This document shows, piece by piece, positions 32,197 through 41,332 of a DNA stretch of 64,000 nt. Below the pieces are notes generated by a model, which ran no database searches, was not told where the DNA came from, and saw only the letters and a list, made by a program, of their open reading frames with translations. Source of the DNA: Streptomyces justiciae (lineage in GTDB: Bacteria > Actinomycetota > Actinomycetes > Streptomycetales > Streptomycetaceae); assembly GCF_015163075.1 (NCBI RefSeq), contig NZ_JADDXU010000001.1:124001-188000 (forward strand). Reading direction: 5' to 3'. Position 1 is the first letter of the stretch; every line of letters begins with the position of its first letter. The position numbers were made by a program, and so were the translations under genes.

Positions 32197-33606
32197 ATGA
32201 GCCGTAGCGAAGCGCCTCGCTCCCAAAGCACGACAGTCACCGGAAACCTCGTCGACCGGCTCCTGGCCGGTCTGCCCGCCGAGGCCGTCCTGACCGACCC
32301 CGACGTCACGGCCTCCTACGCCAACGACATGGCCAGCTTCTGCCCGGCCGGCGCTCCGGCGGTCGTCGTCCTGCCGCGCACCGTCGAGCAGGTCCAGCAC
32401 GTCATGCGCACCGCCACGGAACTGCGCGTCCCGGTCGTCCCGCAGGGTGCCCGCACCGGACTGTCCGGCGGCGCCAACGCCACCGACGACTGCATCGTGC
32501 TGTCCCTGACCAAGATGGACCGCATCCTGGAGATCAGCCCGGTCGAGCGCATCGCCGTCGTCGAACCGGGCGTCATCAACGCGACCCTCTCCCGCGCGGT
32601 CAACGAACACGGCCTCTACTACCCGCCGGACCCCTCCAGCTGGGAGATGTGCACCATCGGCGGCAACATCGGCACCGCCTCCGGCGGCCTGTGCTGCGTG
32701 AAGTACGGGGTGACGGCCGAGTACGTCCTCGGCCTCGACGTCGTCCTCGCCGACGGACGCCTGATGTCCACCGGCAAGCGCACCGCGAAGGGCGTCGCCG
32801 GCTACGACCTCACCCGCCTGTTCGTCGGCTCCGAGGGCTCCCTCGGCATCGTCGTCAAGGCGACCCTCGCGCTGCGGCCCCAGCCGCCGCAGCAGCTGGT
32901 GCTGGCCGCCGAGTTCGCCTCGGCCGCCGCGGCCTGCGACGCCGTGTGCCGGATCATGGAGGGCGGGCACGTCCCCTCCCTCCTCGAACTGATGGACCGT
33001 ACGACCGTCAAGGCCGTCAACGCCATCGCCAACATGGGGCTCCCGGAGACCACCGAGGCCCTGCTGCTCGCCGCCTTCGACACCCCGGACCCGGCCGCGG
33101 ACCTCGCCGCCGTCGGCGCCCTGTGCGAGGCGGCCGGCGCCACCCAGGTCGTCCCGGCCGACGACGCCGCCGAGTCCGAACTCCTCCTCCAGGCCCGGCG
33201 GCTCTCGCTGACCGCGCTGGAAGCGGTCAAGGGCACGACGATGATCGACGACGTGTGCGTGCCCCGCTCCCGGCTCGGCGACATGCTCGAAGGGGTCGAG
33301 CGGATCGCCGGGAAGTACGACCTCACCATCGGGGTCTGCGCCCACGCCGGCGACGGCAACACCCACCCCACCGTCTGCTTCGACGCCGCCGACCCCGACG
33401 AGTCCCGGCGCGCCCGCGAGTCCTTCGACGAGATCATGGCCCTCGGCCTGGAACTCGGCGGCACGATCACCGGCGAGCACGGCGTGGGCGTGCTGAAGAA
33501 GGAGTGGCTGGCGCGCGAACTGGGCCCCGTCGGGGTGGAGATGCAGCGGCAGATCAAGCAGGTCTTCGATCCGTTGGGCCTCCTGAACCCGGGCAAGCTG
33601 TTCTGA
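32197..33606 (+). CDS. FAD-linked oxidase, GlcD type (glycolate/lactate dehydrogenase family)
   Basis: A 469-residue flavoprotein. The FAD-binding PCMH domain is seen at about residues 35-215 (VVPQGARTGLSGGANATDD binds the cofactor pyrophosphate, then PDPSSWEMCTIGGNIGTASGG), and the C-terminal domain ends with ITGEHGVGVLKKEWL and FDPLGLLNPGKLF, typical of GlcD and D-lactate dehydrogenase relatives. It oxidises a 2-hydroxy acid; the exact one is not readable. No GlcE/GlcF partners are adjacent. ATG 32197 is used; GTG 32191 is in frame. No ribosome site is visible, so a leaderless message is possible. Confidence 0.88.
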   Translation: MSRSEAPRSQSTTVTGNLVDRLLAGLPAEAVLTDPDVTASYANDMASFCPAGAPAVVVLPRTVEQVQHVMRTATELRVPVVPQGARTGLSGGANATDDCIVLSLTKMDRILEISPVERIAVVEPGVINATLSRAVNEHGLYYPPDPSSWEMCTIGGNIGTASGGLCCVKYGVTAEYVLGLDVVLADGRLMSTGKRTAKGVAGYDLTRLFVGSEGSLGIVVKATLALRPQPPQQLVLAAEFASAAAACDAVCRIMEGGHVPSLLELMDRTTVKAVNAIANMGLPETTEALLLAAFDTPDPAADLAAVGALCEAAGATQVVPADDAAESELLLQARRLSLTALEAVKGTTMIDDVCVPRSRLGDMLEGVERIAGKYDLTIGVCAHAGDGNTHPTVCFDAADPDESRRARESFDEIMALGLELGGTITGEHGVGVLKKEWLARELGPVGVEMQRQIKQVFDPLGLLNPGKLF

Positions 33607-33623
33607 CCGTCCGTCTTGGGCAC

Positions 33624-34037
33624 TCACTGGGCGAGCAGCTGATCGAGCGCGTCGTCGATCCCCAGCTGCTCGCCCTCAGTCCCCGGGGGCACCACCCGCA
33701 GCGTCCGCTCCAGCCAGGCGGACACCTGGGCGGCGGGCGCCTCCAGGAGGGCGTCTCCGTCGGGTGAACTCAGCGCCATCAGGACGACGCTGCGGCCCTC
33801 CGACTTCGTCGGCCACACCCGCACGTCGCCGTGCCCGCACGGCCGGAACACCCCCTCCACCAGCAGATCGCGGGAGAACGTCCAGTTCACCGGGTGCTCG
33901 GAGTTGATGTGGAAGGTGACGTGGACGGCGTACGGATCGTCGGTGCGGTAGCTCAGCCGGGCCGGCACCGGGATGCTGCGCTCCGGCGACAGGATGAGTT
34001 TGAGCTCCAGCTCGCGTTCCACCACGGTGTAGTGCAT
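33624..34037 (-). CDS. SsgA-like sporulation/cell-division protein (SALP)
   Basis: A 137-residue protein of the SsgA family, found only in sporulating actinomycetes, where members guide septum placement and wall remodelling. The conserved core is complete: LSYRTDDPYAVHVTFHI, VNWTFSRDLLVEGVFRPCG, GDVRVWPTKSEGRSVVLMAL and SSPDGDALLEAPAAQVSAWL. Length is normal. ATG (34035-34037) has GAGGAA 9 bases upstream; the longer frame adds no conserved sequence. Which of the several SALP paralogues this is cannot be settled here. It stands alone, convergent with the FAD oxidase gene. Confidence 0.88.
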   Translation of the reverse strand: MHYTVVERELELKLILSPERSIPVPARLSYRTDDPYAVHVTFHINSEHPVNWTFSRDLLVEGVFRPCGHGDVRVWPTKSEGRSVVLMALSSPDGDALLEAPAAQVSAWLERTLRVVPPGTEGEQLGIDDALDQLLAQ

Positions 34038-34251
34038 GTCGTACGTTCCTCTCCGCTCGTGCGCGGCCCTGTGGTGGGCCCGCACGGGTGGAGAGCGGGG
34101 AGGGGGCGGAAGCATTACGCGGGTTCGGAGAACTTTTTTTCCGGACGTCTCGAAGGTGTGGGTCCGGTGGGACTGGCGGTGGGGGGTTGCGCCGGTCTGA
34201 TAGATGTGGAGCCCCCCATATTCACCCCCGAGCAGATACGGGACGACGGAC

Positions 34252-36408
34252 ATGAGCGCCCCAACCCCGGCCCCCGGTGACGACAGGCCCCGCGAGGGCT
34301 ATTACCCGGACCCGTCCATCCCCGGCTACGTCCGGTACTGGAACGGTGCCGCCTGGGTACCGGGCACCAGCCGCCCGGCCCCGTCGGACGGCACGCCGCC
34401 GGCACCGCCGGGCGGGAACGCGGGTACGGCGGCATCGCCGGGCGGGGACGCGGGTGGCGCGGTGCCGCCGGGCTCGGGCTTGGGCATGGGTACGGGTGGA
34501 GCGGTGCCGCCGGGCTCGGGTTCGGGCGTGGGTGCGGGTGGAGCGGTCTCGCCGGGGTCCGGTTCGGGCGGTACGGGTGGGGCGGTGCCGCCCGTCGAGG
34601 AGACGGGCCCGCACTTCTTCGACGAGGACCCGCAGCCGCAGGCCTCCCCGGCCGACGCGCAGCACGGCAGCCGCCCCGAGCCCGCGTCCGCGTGGGGCGC
34701 CGACCGGGGTCGGCAGTCCGGCTTCGGCGGCGACCAGGACCGCCGCGTCTCCTGGGGAGCCCCGACCGGCCCCGACCCCCGCGTCCCGTCCGAGACGTCC
34801 AGCACGGACGGCACAGCGACGATCCCACCCGCCCAGGGCGCTTCTGACGTCCCGTCGGGCAACACGTTCGTGTTCCGCAGGCCTACGACGGGACAGCAGG
34901 GGGGTTCCGGGCAGGGCACCGCGGGTTCGGGCGGCGCAGGGTCGGGCGCCGCGGGCGCGTCGAGCGGCCCGGCCTTCGGCGCACCTGGCGCTGCCGGCCG
35001 TGGCGCGGGCGGTCCTGGCGCCGGCGGCCCTGGCTCTTCCGGCTCCGGCTCTTCCGGCTCACCCGGCCCGGGCGCGTCCGGTGGCCCGGCTTTTGGCGCC
35101 CCGCCCTCGGGCAGCCCGGCCGGGTCCGACCCCGCCGCCGGTCGTCCGGGGGGCACCGCAACTCCCGGTGTCCCCGCCCCCGGTGGCCCCGTGGGTGACG
35201 AGGGGACCATGACCTTCCGGGCGGTCTCCCCGCGCACGGCTCAGCAGGGTGGGGCGCAGGGAGGGGGCACGGGCGGCGCACACTTGGCCGACCCGGCGGC
35301 GGGCGGCTTCGCCACACCGGCTTCCGGCGCTCCGGTCCCCTCCAGCACCAGCGGCCCCACCTTCACCGGCCCCGGCACCCCGGCGTCCGGCGCCCCCGCT
35401 TCCGGCGGACCCGCTTTCAACGCCCCTGGCGCGTCCGCGTCCGGCGCCGCGGCTTCCAGTGGTCCCAGCACCCCGGCGTCCGGCGCTGCCGCTTCCGGTG
35501 GACCCGCCTTCAACGCCCCCAGCCCCTCCGCGCCCGGCACCTCTACCCCCGGCGCCCCCGGCTTCGGCGCCGGGAAAGCCGCTGCCGAGCGGGCCGCGGC
35601 CGCGCAGGCGCAGGCTGGAGCCGCCGCCCAGGCATCCGCCACCGCCTCGCCCTCCGCCGCCCCCACCGCCCTCTCCGGCCCCCAGCAAGCCAACCCGGCC
35701 GCCAGCCCCGCCGCCCCCGCCACTCCCTCCGTCCCCCAGCAGCCCACCCCCGCCTCCGCCTCCTCCTCCGGCGCCACCCCCATGACCAGTGGCCCCGGTG
35801 GTGGGCAGCCCTCCTGGGCGCAGCAGGTGCATCGGCTGGCCGGGGCCTCCGGGGAGGATCAGCCCGTCGTGCCCTGGAAGCCGCCCGTCGACGACGTCTT
35901 CCAGGCCGCCGCCCGGCGTCAGGCCTCCGCGCGTCCGGCCGGCCTCGGCAAGCGGCTGGCGGCGCGGCTGCTGGACACCGTCGTCGTGCTCGGCGTCACC
36001 GCCGCCGCGGCCGTACCGCTCGGCACCAAGGCCCTCGACCACGTCGACGAGAAGATCGACGCGGCGAAGCTCAGCGGCGAGACCGTCACCGTCTGGCTGC
36101 TGGACGGCACGACGTCGACGTACCTCGGCATCATCCTCGCCGTCCTCCTCCTCTTCGGCGTCCTCTACGAGGCGCTGCCCACCGCCAAATGGGGCCGGAC
36201 CCTCGGCAAGAAGCTGCTCGGCCTGGAGGTGCGGGACATCGAGGGCGGCGAACCCCCGTCCTTCGGCGCGGCCCTGCGCCGCTGGCTGGTCTACAGCGTC
36301 CCCGGCCTGCTCGCGATCGGTGTCGTGGGTGTCGTATGGGGCCTGTTCGACAAGCCGTGGCGCCAGTGCTGGCACGACAAGGCCGCACATACGTTCGTAG
36401 CGGGATAG
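34252..36408 (+). CDS. RDD-family membrane protein with DUF2510 head and long disordered linker
   Basis: A 718-residue protein in three parts. Residues about 14-45 (GYYPDPSIPGYVRYWNGAAW) are a DUF2510 motif. Then come about 490 residues of low-complexity Gly/Ala/Pro/Ser sequence with recurring units such as GAPASGGPAFNAPG. The last 155 residues form the RDD membrane domain (LGKRLAARLLDTVVVLGVTA, with the Arg and Asp residues that name it, and GRTLGKKLLGLEVRDIEGGE). RDD proteins are thought to move ions or small solutes. ATG 34252 is used. A second, shorter RDD gene follows at 36498. The linker length is unusual and may vary between strains. Confidence 0.85.
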   Translation: MSAPTPAPGDDRPREGYYPDPSIPGYVRYWNGAAWVPGTSRPAPSDGTPPAPPGGNAGTAASPGGDAGGAVPPGSGLGMGTGGAVPPGSGSGVGAGGAVSPGSGSGGTGGAVPPVEETGPHFFDEDPQPQASPADAQHGSRPEPASAWGADRGRQSGFGGDQDRRVSWGAPTGPDPRVPSETSSTDGTATIPPAQGASDVPSGNTFVFRRPTTGQQGGSGQGTAGSGGAGSGAAGASSGPAFGAPGAAGRGAGGPGAGGPGSSGSGSSGSPGPGASGGPAFGAPPSGSPAGSDPAAGRPGGTATPGVPAPGGPVGDEGTMTFRAVSPRTAQQGGAQGGGTGGAHLADPAAGGFATPASGAPVPSSTSGPTFTGPGTPASGAPASGGPAFNAPGASASGAAASSGPSTPASGAAASGGPAFNAPSPSAPGTSTPGAPGFGAGKAAAERAAAAQAQAGAAAQASATASPSAAPTALSGPQQANPAASPAAPATPSVPQQPTPASASSSGATPMTSGPGGGQPSWAQQVHRLAGASGEDQPVVPWKPPVDDVFQAAARRQASARPAGLGKRLAARLLDTVVVLGVTAAAAVPLGTKALDHVDEKIDAAKLSGETVTVWLLDGTTSTYLGIILAVLLLFGVLYEALPTAKWGRTLGKKLLGLEVRDIEGGEPPSFGAALRRWLVYSVPGLLAIGVVGVVWGLFDKPWRQCWHDKAAHTFVAG

Positions 36409-36497
36409 CCGGATACGGCGGAAGGGGCAGCGGATTCCGTACTCCGGACGGCCGCTCGCCGGATGCGGAGCCGGGGGGTTCGCGGTCGACTCGGGCC

Positions 36498-37130
36498 ATG
36501 AGCAGCGAACCGCCCCCCGGCTCCGGTCAGCAGCCGCCGGAAGACGACCCGTTCAGGAAGCAGCCCCCACCGTCGGGCGACTCCGGTTCGCCGTACGGCA
36601 GTCAGCCCCCGCCCTACGGGGGTGGCCCCTACGGCGGTGACCCGTACGGCGGTGGCGGCTACCCCACCGACCCCCTCGCCGGCATGCCCCCGCTCGCCGA
36701 CAGCGGCCGTCGCACGCTCGCCCGCATCATCGACCTCATCCTCGTCGGGATCGTCGTCGCCCTGCTCACCTGGGGTTTCGGGGTCAACGAGTACGACATG
36801 GACGCCGACAAGGTGGAGTACGGCAAGTCCTTCGCGCAGTCGCTGGTCGCCGCCCTGCTCTACATCGGCTACGACACCTTCATGATCACCAAGTCGGGCC
36901 AGACGCTCGGCAAGAAGTGGCTGAAGATGCGGGTGGCGAACCTCGAGAACGGCTCCACGCCCTCCGTGCAGACCGCCCTGATCCGCTCCCTGGTGCTCTG
37001 GATCCCGTTCGCGTTCTGCTGCGCCTGCGTCTGGACCGCGATCGCGGGCGGCTGGAGCTTCTTCGACAAGCCCTACAAACAGGGGCTGCACGACAAGGCG
37101 GCGAAGACGGTGGTGGTCAGCACCGGCTGA
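36498..37130 (+). CDS. RDD-family membrane protein
   Basis: A 210-residue protein with a Pro/Gly/Tyr-rich N-terminal 60 residues (PYGSQPPPYGGGPYGGDP) and a C-terminal RDD membrane domain: RRTLARIIDLILVGIVVALL, IGYDTFMITKSGQTLGKKWLKMRV and ALIRSLVLWIPFAFCCACVW. It ends with GLHDKAAKTVVVS, the same closing motif as the larger RDD protein upstream (HDKAAHTFVAG), so the two are likely paralogues. ATG 36498 is chosen; the frame upstream to 36189 is a shadow of the larger gene. Function unknown. Confidence 0.85.
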   Translation: MSSEPPPGSGQQPPEDDPFRKQPPPSGDSGSPYGSQPPPYGGGPYGGDPYGGGGYPTDPLAGMPPLADSGRRTLARIIDLILVGIVVALLTWGFGVNEYDMDADKVEYGKSFAQSLVAALLYIGYDTFMITKSGQTLGKKWLKMRVANLENGSTPSVQTALIRSLVLWIPFAFCCACVWTAIAGGWSFFDKPYKQGLHDKAAKTVVVSTG

Positions 37131-37158
37131 CCGCCACCGCCACCGCCGTACATCAGGT

Positions 37159-37437
37159 TCAGGCGGCCTTCCGGGAGCTCGTGGCCACCGCGGCCACGGG
37201 CTCCTCGGCCGTCACCGGGGCCGCCGCGGCGACCTCGGCGGGCTTCTGCACCGCGACCACGCGCGACCTGGGCATCGGCACCGTCATGGCGACGAGGAGC
37301 CCGAGTGCGAGCGCCGAGACGGCGATGACCGCGATCCCGAGCCCCGAACTCGTCTGTGACAGCAGCAGCATGGCGAGCGTCGAGAAGATCACGGTGAACG
37401 AACCGTAGGCGAGCTGTGCGGCAGTCGGACGAGGCAT
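37159..37437 (-). CDS. Small two-helix membrane protein
   Basis: A 92-residue protein with two membrane helices (SFTVIFSTLAMLLLSQ and GIAVIAVSALALGLLVAMTV) and an Ala/Val/Pro-rich C-terminal tail. I do not recognise a named family; similar small membrane proteins are common in Streptomyces. It is convergent with the RDD gene and divergent from the M6 protease gene, with a gap of about 400 bases to the latter that is likely to hold both promoters. Confidence 0.65.
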   Translation of the reverse strand: MPRPTAAQLAYGSFTVIFSTLAMLLLSQTSSGLGIAVIAVSALALGLLVAMTVPMPRSRVVAVQKPAEVAAAAPVTAEEPVAAVATSSRKAA

Positions 37438-37840
37438 GGCAATCGTGTCCTCGGAAGTGGGGGTCCACGGGGGTGTCGGCCTGGCTTTCCGCCGAAATTC
37501 GAACGTTCCGCCAATCGACTCTATTCGCGTGCATGCCCGAGCGGAACGAACAGTAAGCGTGACCTAACCAACAGTACCGGTGCACGGGGGGCGCACGGAG
37601 TCATACCGTCCACCAAGTGGACAGACCTGAGCGCCGGTTGACCGGGACACGAGGTGTTCGTAAAGCGGACACCAACTCCGCATAGCGCACTTGTCTTGTT
37701 CAGGTCAAGGTCTGTCTTTTCTTCTGAACCTCTAGTCAAATTACGTCACTTGACTACACGCGTTGATCACGCGCGCGCGGACCCTCCATGCCCAGGACCC
37801 CTCCTGCCTCCGCGCGCCCGAACGCGGGGGAGGACCTCAA
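37438..37840. other. Intergenic promoter region, A/T-rich
   Basis: No gene is supported. The middle is unusually A/T-rich for this window (around 37690-37750). TTGACC (37638-37643) and TAAAGC (37661-37666) with a 17-base spacer are a candidate promoter for the protease gene to the right. Confidence 0.4.
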
Positions 37841-40183
37841 GTGACCAGTAGATCCTGGACGTTCAGAGCGGCGGCGACCACCGTCGCGCTGGCCGCCGCG
37901 ACCGCGACGTTCTCCACGTTCGCCGTCGCCCAGGCCGGCACCGCCGCCCCTCAGTCGGCCACCGCGAACCGGACCGACCCTCAGCCGGCGAAGACCACGC
38001 AGGAACACGACTTCGACGGCCCGCTCTCCAAGACCCAGGAGGCGCAGCGCGAAGAGGCGCTCAAGCAGGTCATATCCGGCAATGCCAAGGTGACGGAGCG
38101 CGGCGGCTCACAGGTCGTCGAGCTCAAGAGCCGCAAGGGCGACAGCAAGTACGTCGAGCTGGGCCGGGAGCGCACCGACAAGATCTTCACGATCCTCGTC
38201 GAGTTCGGCGACCAGATCGACAGCCGCTACGGCGGCACCGCGGGCCCCGCCCACAACGAAATAGCCCAGCCCGACCGCACCCAGGACAACTCCACGGCGT
38301 GGCAGGCGGACTACAACAAGGCCCACTTCGAGGACCTCTACTTCGGCGACGGCACCGCGTCGATGAAGACCTACTACGAGAAGCAGTCCTCGGGCCGCTA
38401 CTCGGTCGAGGGCGAGGTCACCGACTGGGTCAAGGTCCCCTACAACGAGGCCCGTTACGGCTCGAACTCCTGTGACACCTGTGCCTGGAACGCGGTGCAG
38501 GACGGCGTCACGGCCTGGGTCGCCCAGCAGAAGGCAGCGGGGCGCACCGACGCGGAGATCAAGGCGGACATCGCCGAGTTCGACCAGTGGGACCGCTACG
38601 ACTTCGACGGCGACGGCGACTTCAACGAGTCCGACGGCTACATCGACCACTTCCAGATCGTGCACGCCGGTGAGGACGAGTCCGCGGGCGGCGGCGCCCA
38701 GGGCGAGGACGCCATCTGGGCGCACCGCTGGTACGCGTTCGGCACCGACGCCGGCAACTCCGGCCCCTCGGGCAACCTGCTCGGCGGCACCCAGGTCGGC
38801 GACACCGGCATCTGGGTCGGCGACTACACCATCCAGCCGGAGAACGGCGGACTCGGCGTCTTCGCCCACGAGTACGGCCACGACCTCGGTCTGCCGGACC
38901 ACTACGACACCACCGGCGGCGGCGAGAACTCCACCGGCTTCTGGACGTTGATGTCCTCCGGTTCCTGGCTCGGCACCGGCAAGGACACCATCGGTGACCT
39001 GCCCGGCGACATGACCGCCTGGGACAAGCTCCAACTGGGCTGGCTGGACTACGACGTGGCGAAGGCCGCGACCAAGTCCCGGCACAAGCTGGGCGTCGCC
39101 GAGTACAACACCAAGAACAAGCAGGGTCTGGTCGTCGAACTGCCCAAGAAGGCGGTCACCACCGAGATCGTGACCCCGGCCCAGGGCGCCACCCAGTGGT
39201 GGAGCGGCAGCGGCAACAGCCTCAACAACACGCTGTCCCGCAGCGTCGACCTCACCGGCAAGTCGGCGGCGACGCTGACCCTGGACGGCTGGTGGGACAC
39301 CGAGGCCGGCTACGACTTCGTCTACACCGAGGTCTCCACCGACGGCGGCACCAAGTGGACCCCGGTCGACGGCACCGCGGACGGCACGGCCCTCCCGCGT
39401 GACGCCAGCGGCCAGCCCGTGCTGACCGGTTCCTCGGCGACGTACAAGAAGCTGTCGTTCCCGCTGGACGCCTACGCCGGCCAGAAGATCGACGTGCGCT
39501 TCCGCTACTCCTCGGACAGCGGTGTGGCCGGCAAGGGCTTCGCGGCCGACCGGATCTCCGTGACCGCCGACGGCGCCGCCCTGTTCAGCGACGACGCCGA
39601 GACCGCGGACGCGGCCTGGACGGCGAAGGGCTTCTCCCGCGTGGGCGCGTCCTTCAGCAAGGAGTACGCGCAGTACTACATCGCGGAGAACCGCCAGTAC
39701 GTGTCGTACGACAGGACGTTGAAGGTCGGCCCGTACAACTTCGGCTTCTCCACGACCCGTCCGAGCTGGGTCGAGCACTACCCGTACCAGAACGGCCTGT
39801 TGATCTGGAAGTGGGACACCTCCCAGGCGGACAACAACACCAGCGCCCACCCCGGCACCGGTCTCGTCCTGCCGATCGACTCCCACGCGAAGGCCCTGAA
39901 GTGGTCCGACGGCACGGCGATGCGCAGCCGCATCCAGGCCTACGACTCGCCGTTCAGCCTGTACCGCACGGACGGCATCACGCTGCACAACGCGGACGTC
40001 GCCACCAAGATCCCGTCGTCGAAGGGTGTCCCGGTCTTCAACGACCACACCAGCACCTACTACGACGAGACGACCCCCTTCGCGGGTGTCCGGGTCACTG
40101 ACACCAACACCAAGATCAAGATCGTCAAGGAGGCCAAGAACGGCTCCACGATCTCCATCGAGGTCGGCCCCGCGGTGAAGTAG
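37841..40183 (+). CDS. Secreted M6-family metalloprotease (immune inhibitor A type)
   Basis: A 780-residue secreted zinc protease. The signal peptide covers about residues 1-36 (WTFRAAATTVALAAATATFS). The zinc site is HEYGHDLGLPD (His343, Glu344, His347, Asp353), the extended HEXXH motif of the M6 family. An acidic calcium-binding-like stretch DFDGDGDFNESDGYIDHF precedes it. After the catalytic domain come beta-rich domains (about 470-780) seen in immune inhibitor A proteases. GTG 37841 has GGGGGAGGA 6 bases upstream, and it directly starts the signal peptide. A strong hairpin terminator follows. It probably degrades proteins in the surroundings. Confidence 0.93.
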   Translation: MTSRSWTFRAAATTVALAAATATFSTFAVAQAGTAAPQSATANRTDPQPAKTTQEHDFDGPLSKTQEAQREEALKQVISGNAKVTERGGSQVVELKSRKGDSKYVELGRERTDKIFTILVEFGDQIDSRYGGTAGPAHNEIAQPDRTQDNSTAWQADYNKAHFEDLYFGDGTASMKTYYEKQSSGRYSVEGEVTDWVKVPYNEARYGSNSCDTCAWNAVQDGVTAWVAQQKAAGRTDAEIKADIAEFDQWDRYDFDGDGDFNESDGYIDHFQIVHAGEDESAGGGAQGEDAIWAHRWYAFGTDAGNSGPSGNLLGGTQVGDTGIWVGDYTIQPENGGLGVFAHEYGHDLGLPDHYDTTGGGENSTGFWTLMSSGSWLGTGKDTIGDLPGDMTAWDKLQLGWLDYDVAKAATKSRHKLGVAEYNTKNKQGLVVELPKKAVTTEIVTPAQGATQWWSGSGNSLNNTLSRSVDLTGKSAATLTLDGWWDTEAGYDFVYTEVSTDGGTKWTPVDGTADGTALPRDASGQPVLTGSSATYKKLSFPLDAYAGQKIDVRFRYSSDSGVAGKGFAADRISVTADGAALFSDDAETADAAWTAKGFSRVGASFSKEYAQYYIAENRQYVSYDRTLKVGPYNFGFSTTRPSWVEHYPYQNGLLIWKWDTSQADNNTSAHPGTGLVLPIDSHAKALKWSDGTAMRSRIQAYDSPFSLYRTDGITLHNADVATKIPSSKGVPVFNDHTSTYYDETTPFAGVRVTDTNTKIKIVKEAKNGSTISIEVGPAVK

Positions 40184-40209
40184 TTCGCATTTCCGCAGGT
40201 CAGAAGGCT

Positions 40210-40243
40210 ATCGGCGGCGACCCCCTGGCGGGTCGCCGCCGAT
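40210..40243 (+). terminator. Terminator after the M6 protease gene
   Basis: ATCGGCGGCGACCC (40210-40223) pairs perfectly with GGGTCGCCGCCGAT (40230-40243), giving a 14-bp stem with a 6-base loop, followed by CGTGTTT. It ends the protease transcript 27 bases after its stop. Confidence 0.85.
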
Positions 40244-40305
40244 CGTGTTTAGGTGCCACCTGATGACTCTCTTATTGACACCGGTGCACACGGGGGTGTG
40301 ACTGC

Positions 40306-40653
40306 ATGGCCGCAGGAGGTTTCTGCAAGCTGCCGACCGGCAGCGTGGTGGTGGCGCTGAACCTGCCCAGACCCGCCGCCGACGGCACGGACTGCGTCCG
40401 TGTCCTCGTCCACGCCCGCAACCGGGCGCGCGCCCTGACCAGGCTGCGCAACCTCGGGCTGCGGGCCGTCTACCTGCGCGGCAACGCGGCCCCGCCGACG
40501 CCGGACGAGATCACCGCCGTACTCCACCACCCGGACGGGCTGATATGGCGTACCGCCCCTGACAACGCTGTCGTGGCGGCGGGCCCTGAGCTCGCGCAGG
40601 AGCTGTGGCACCCGATCAGAGCCCTGCTGGGGCGCCCGGCGGCCCCCGCTTAG
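40306..40653 (+). CDS. Conserved hypothetical protein
   Basis: A 115-residue soluble protein with no signal or membrane segment. It contains VLVHARNRARALTRLRNLGLRAVYLRG and PDEITAVLHHPDGLIWR, which suggest a small alpha/beta fold. I do not recognise a named family. ATG 40306 follows a GGGGGTG run. Its stop overlaps the stop of the convergent nicotinamidase gene by 4 bp, so the two genes share their ends. No function can be proposed. Confidence 0.7.
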   Translation: MAAGGFCKLPTGSVVVALNLPRPAADGTDCVRVLVHARNRARALTRLRNLGLRAVYLRGNAAPPTPDEITAVLHHPDGLIWRTAPDNAVVAAGPELAQELWHPIRALLGRPAAPA

Positions 40654-41240
40654 GCGACCACGGGCTTGCCGGAGAGCTCCACGCCGGCCGCGCGCAGCTC
40701 CTCCAGCGCCCGGTCCGTGGTCTCCGCGGCGACGCCCGCCGTCAGGTCCAGCAGCACCTGGGTACGGAAGCCCTCCCGCGCCGCGTCCAGCGCGGTGGCC
40801 CGCACGCAGTGGTCGGTCGCGATGCCGACCACGTCGACCTCAGTGACCTCCCGGGCGCGCAGCCAGTCGGCCAGCGGGACGCCGTTCTCGTCGGCGCCCT
40901 CGAAGCCGCTGTAGGCCGCCGAGTACGCGCCCTTGTCGAAGACGGCGTCGATGGCGCCGGAGGCGACGGCCGGGGCGAAGTTCGGGTGGAAGCCCACGCC
41001 CTCGGTGCCCGCGACGCAGTGCGCGGGCCAGGAGTGGACGAAGTCGGGGTTGTCGGCGAAGTGGCCGCCGGGCGCGATGTGGTGGTCGCGGGTGGCCACG
41101 ACGTGCTGGTAGCCGGAGCCGGCCGCCTGGCCGATCAGCTCGGTGACGGCGGCGGCCACATCGGCACCCCCGGCCACGGCGAGGCTGCCCCCCTCGCAGA
41201 AGTCGTTCTGTACGTCGACGACGATCAAGGCGCGGCGCAT
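40650..41240 (-). CDS. pncA: Nicotinamidase (isochorismatase superfamily)
   Basis: Hydrolyses nicotinamide to nicotinate in NAD salvage. The 196-residue protein shows the catalytic triad: Asp in VDVQNDFCEGG (Asp10), Lys in FDKGAYSAAYSGF, and Cys in IATDHCVRAT. The metal-binding ATRDHHIAPG segment is present. It lies just downstream of pncB on the same strand (92 bases apart), which uses its product, so the two probably form one pathway unit. ATG at 41240 starts MRRALIVVDV, the normal beginning of the family. Confidence 0.95.
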   Translation of the reverse strand: MRRALIVVDVQNDFCEGGSLAVAGGADVAAAVTELIGQAAGSGYQHVVATRDHHIAPGGHFADNPDFVHSWPAHCVAGTEGVGFHPNFAPAVASGAIDAVFDKGAYSAAYSGFEGADENGVPLADWLRAREVTEVDVVGIATDHCVRATALDAAREGFRTQVLLDLTAGVAAETTDRALEELRAAGVELSGKPVVA

Positions 41241-41332
41241 GGTGGGTGTCCTTCGACTATGAGTGAACTTACGAGCCTAGAGACTTCGGCGGTCCGGCGA
41301 TACGGCTTGTGACACTGCGGGCGGGCGCACCG

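Noticed and set aside
34400..35800. Repeats in the RDD gene linker as a CRISPR or intergenic repeat array
   Set aside because: Units are irregular, have no constant spacers, and stay in frame through a coding region.
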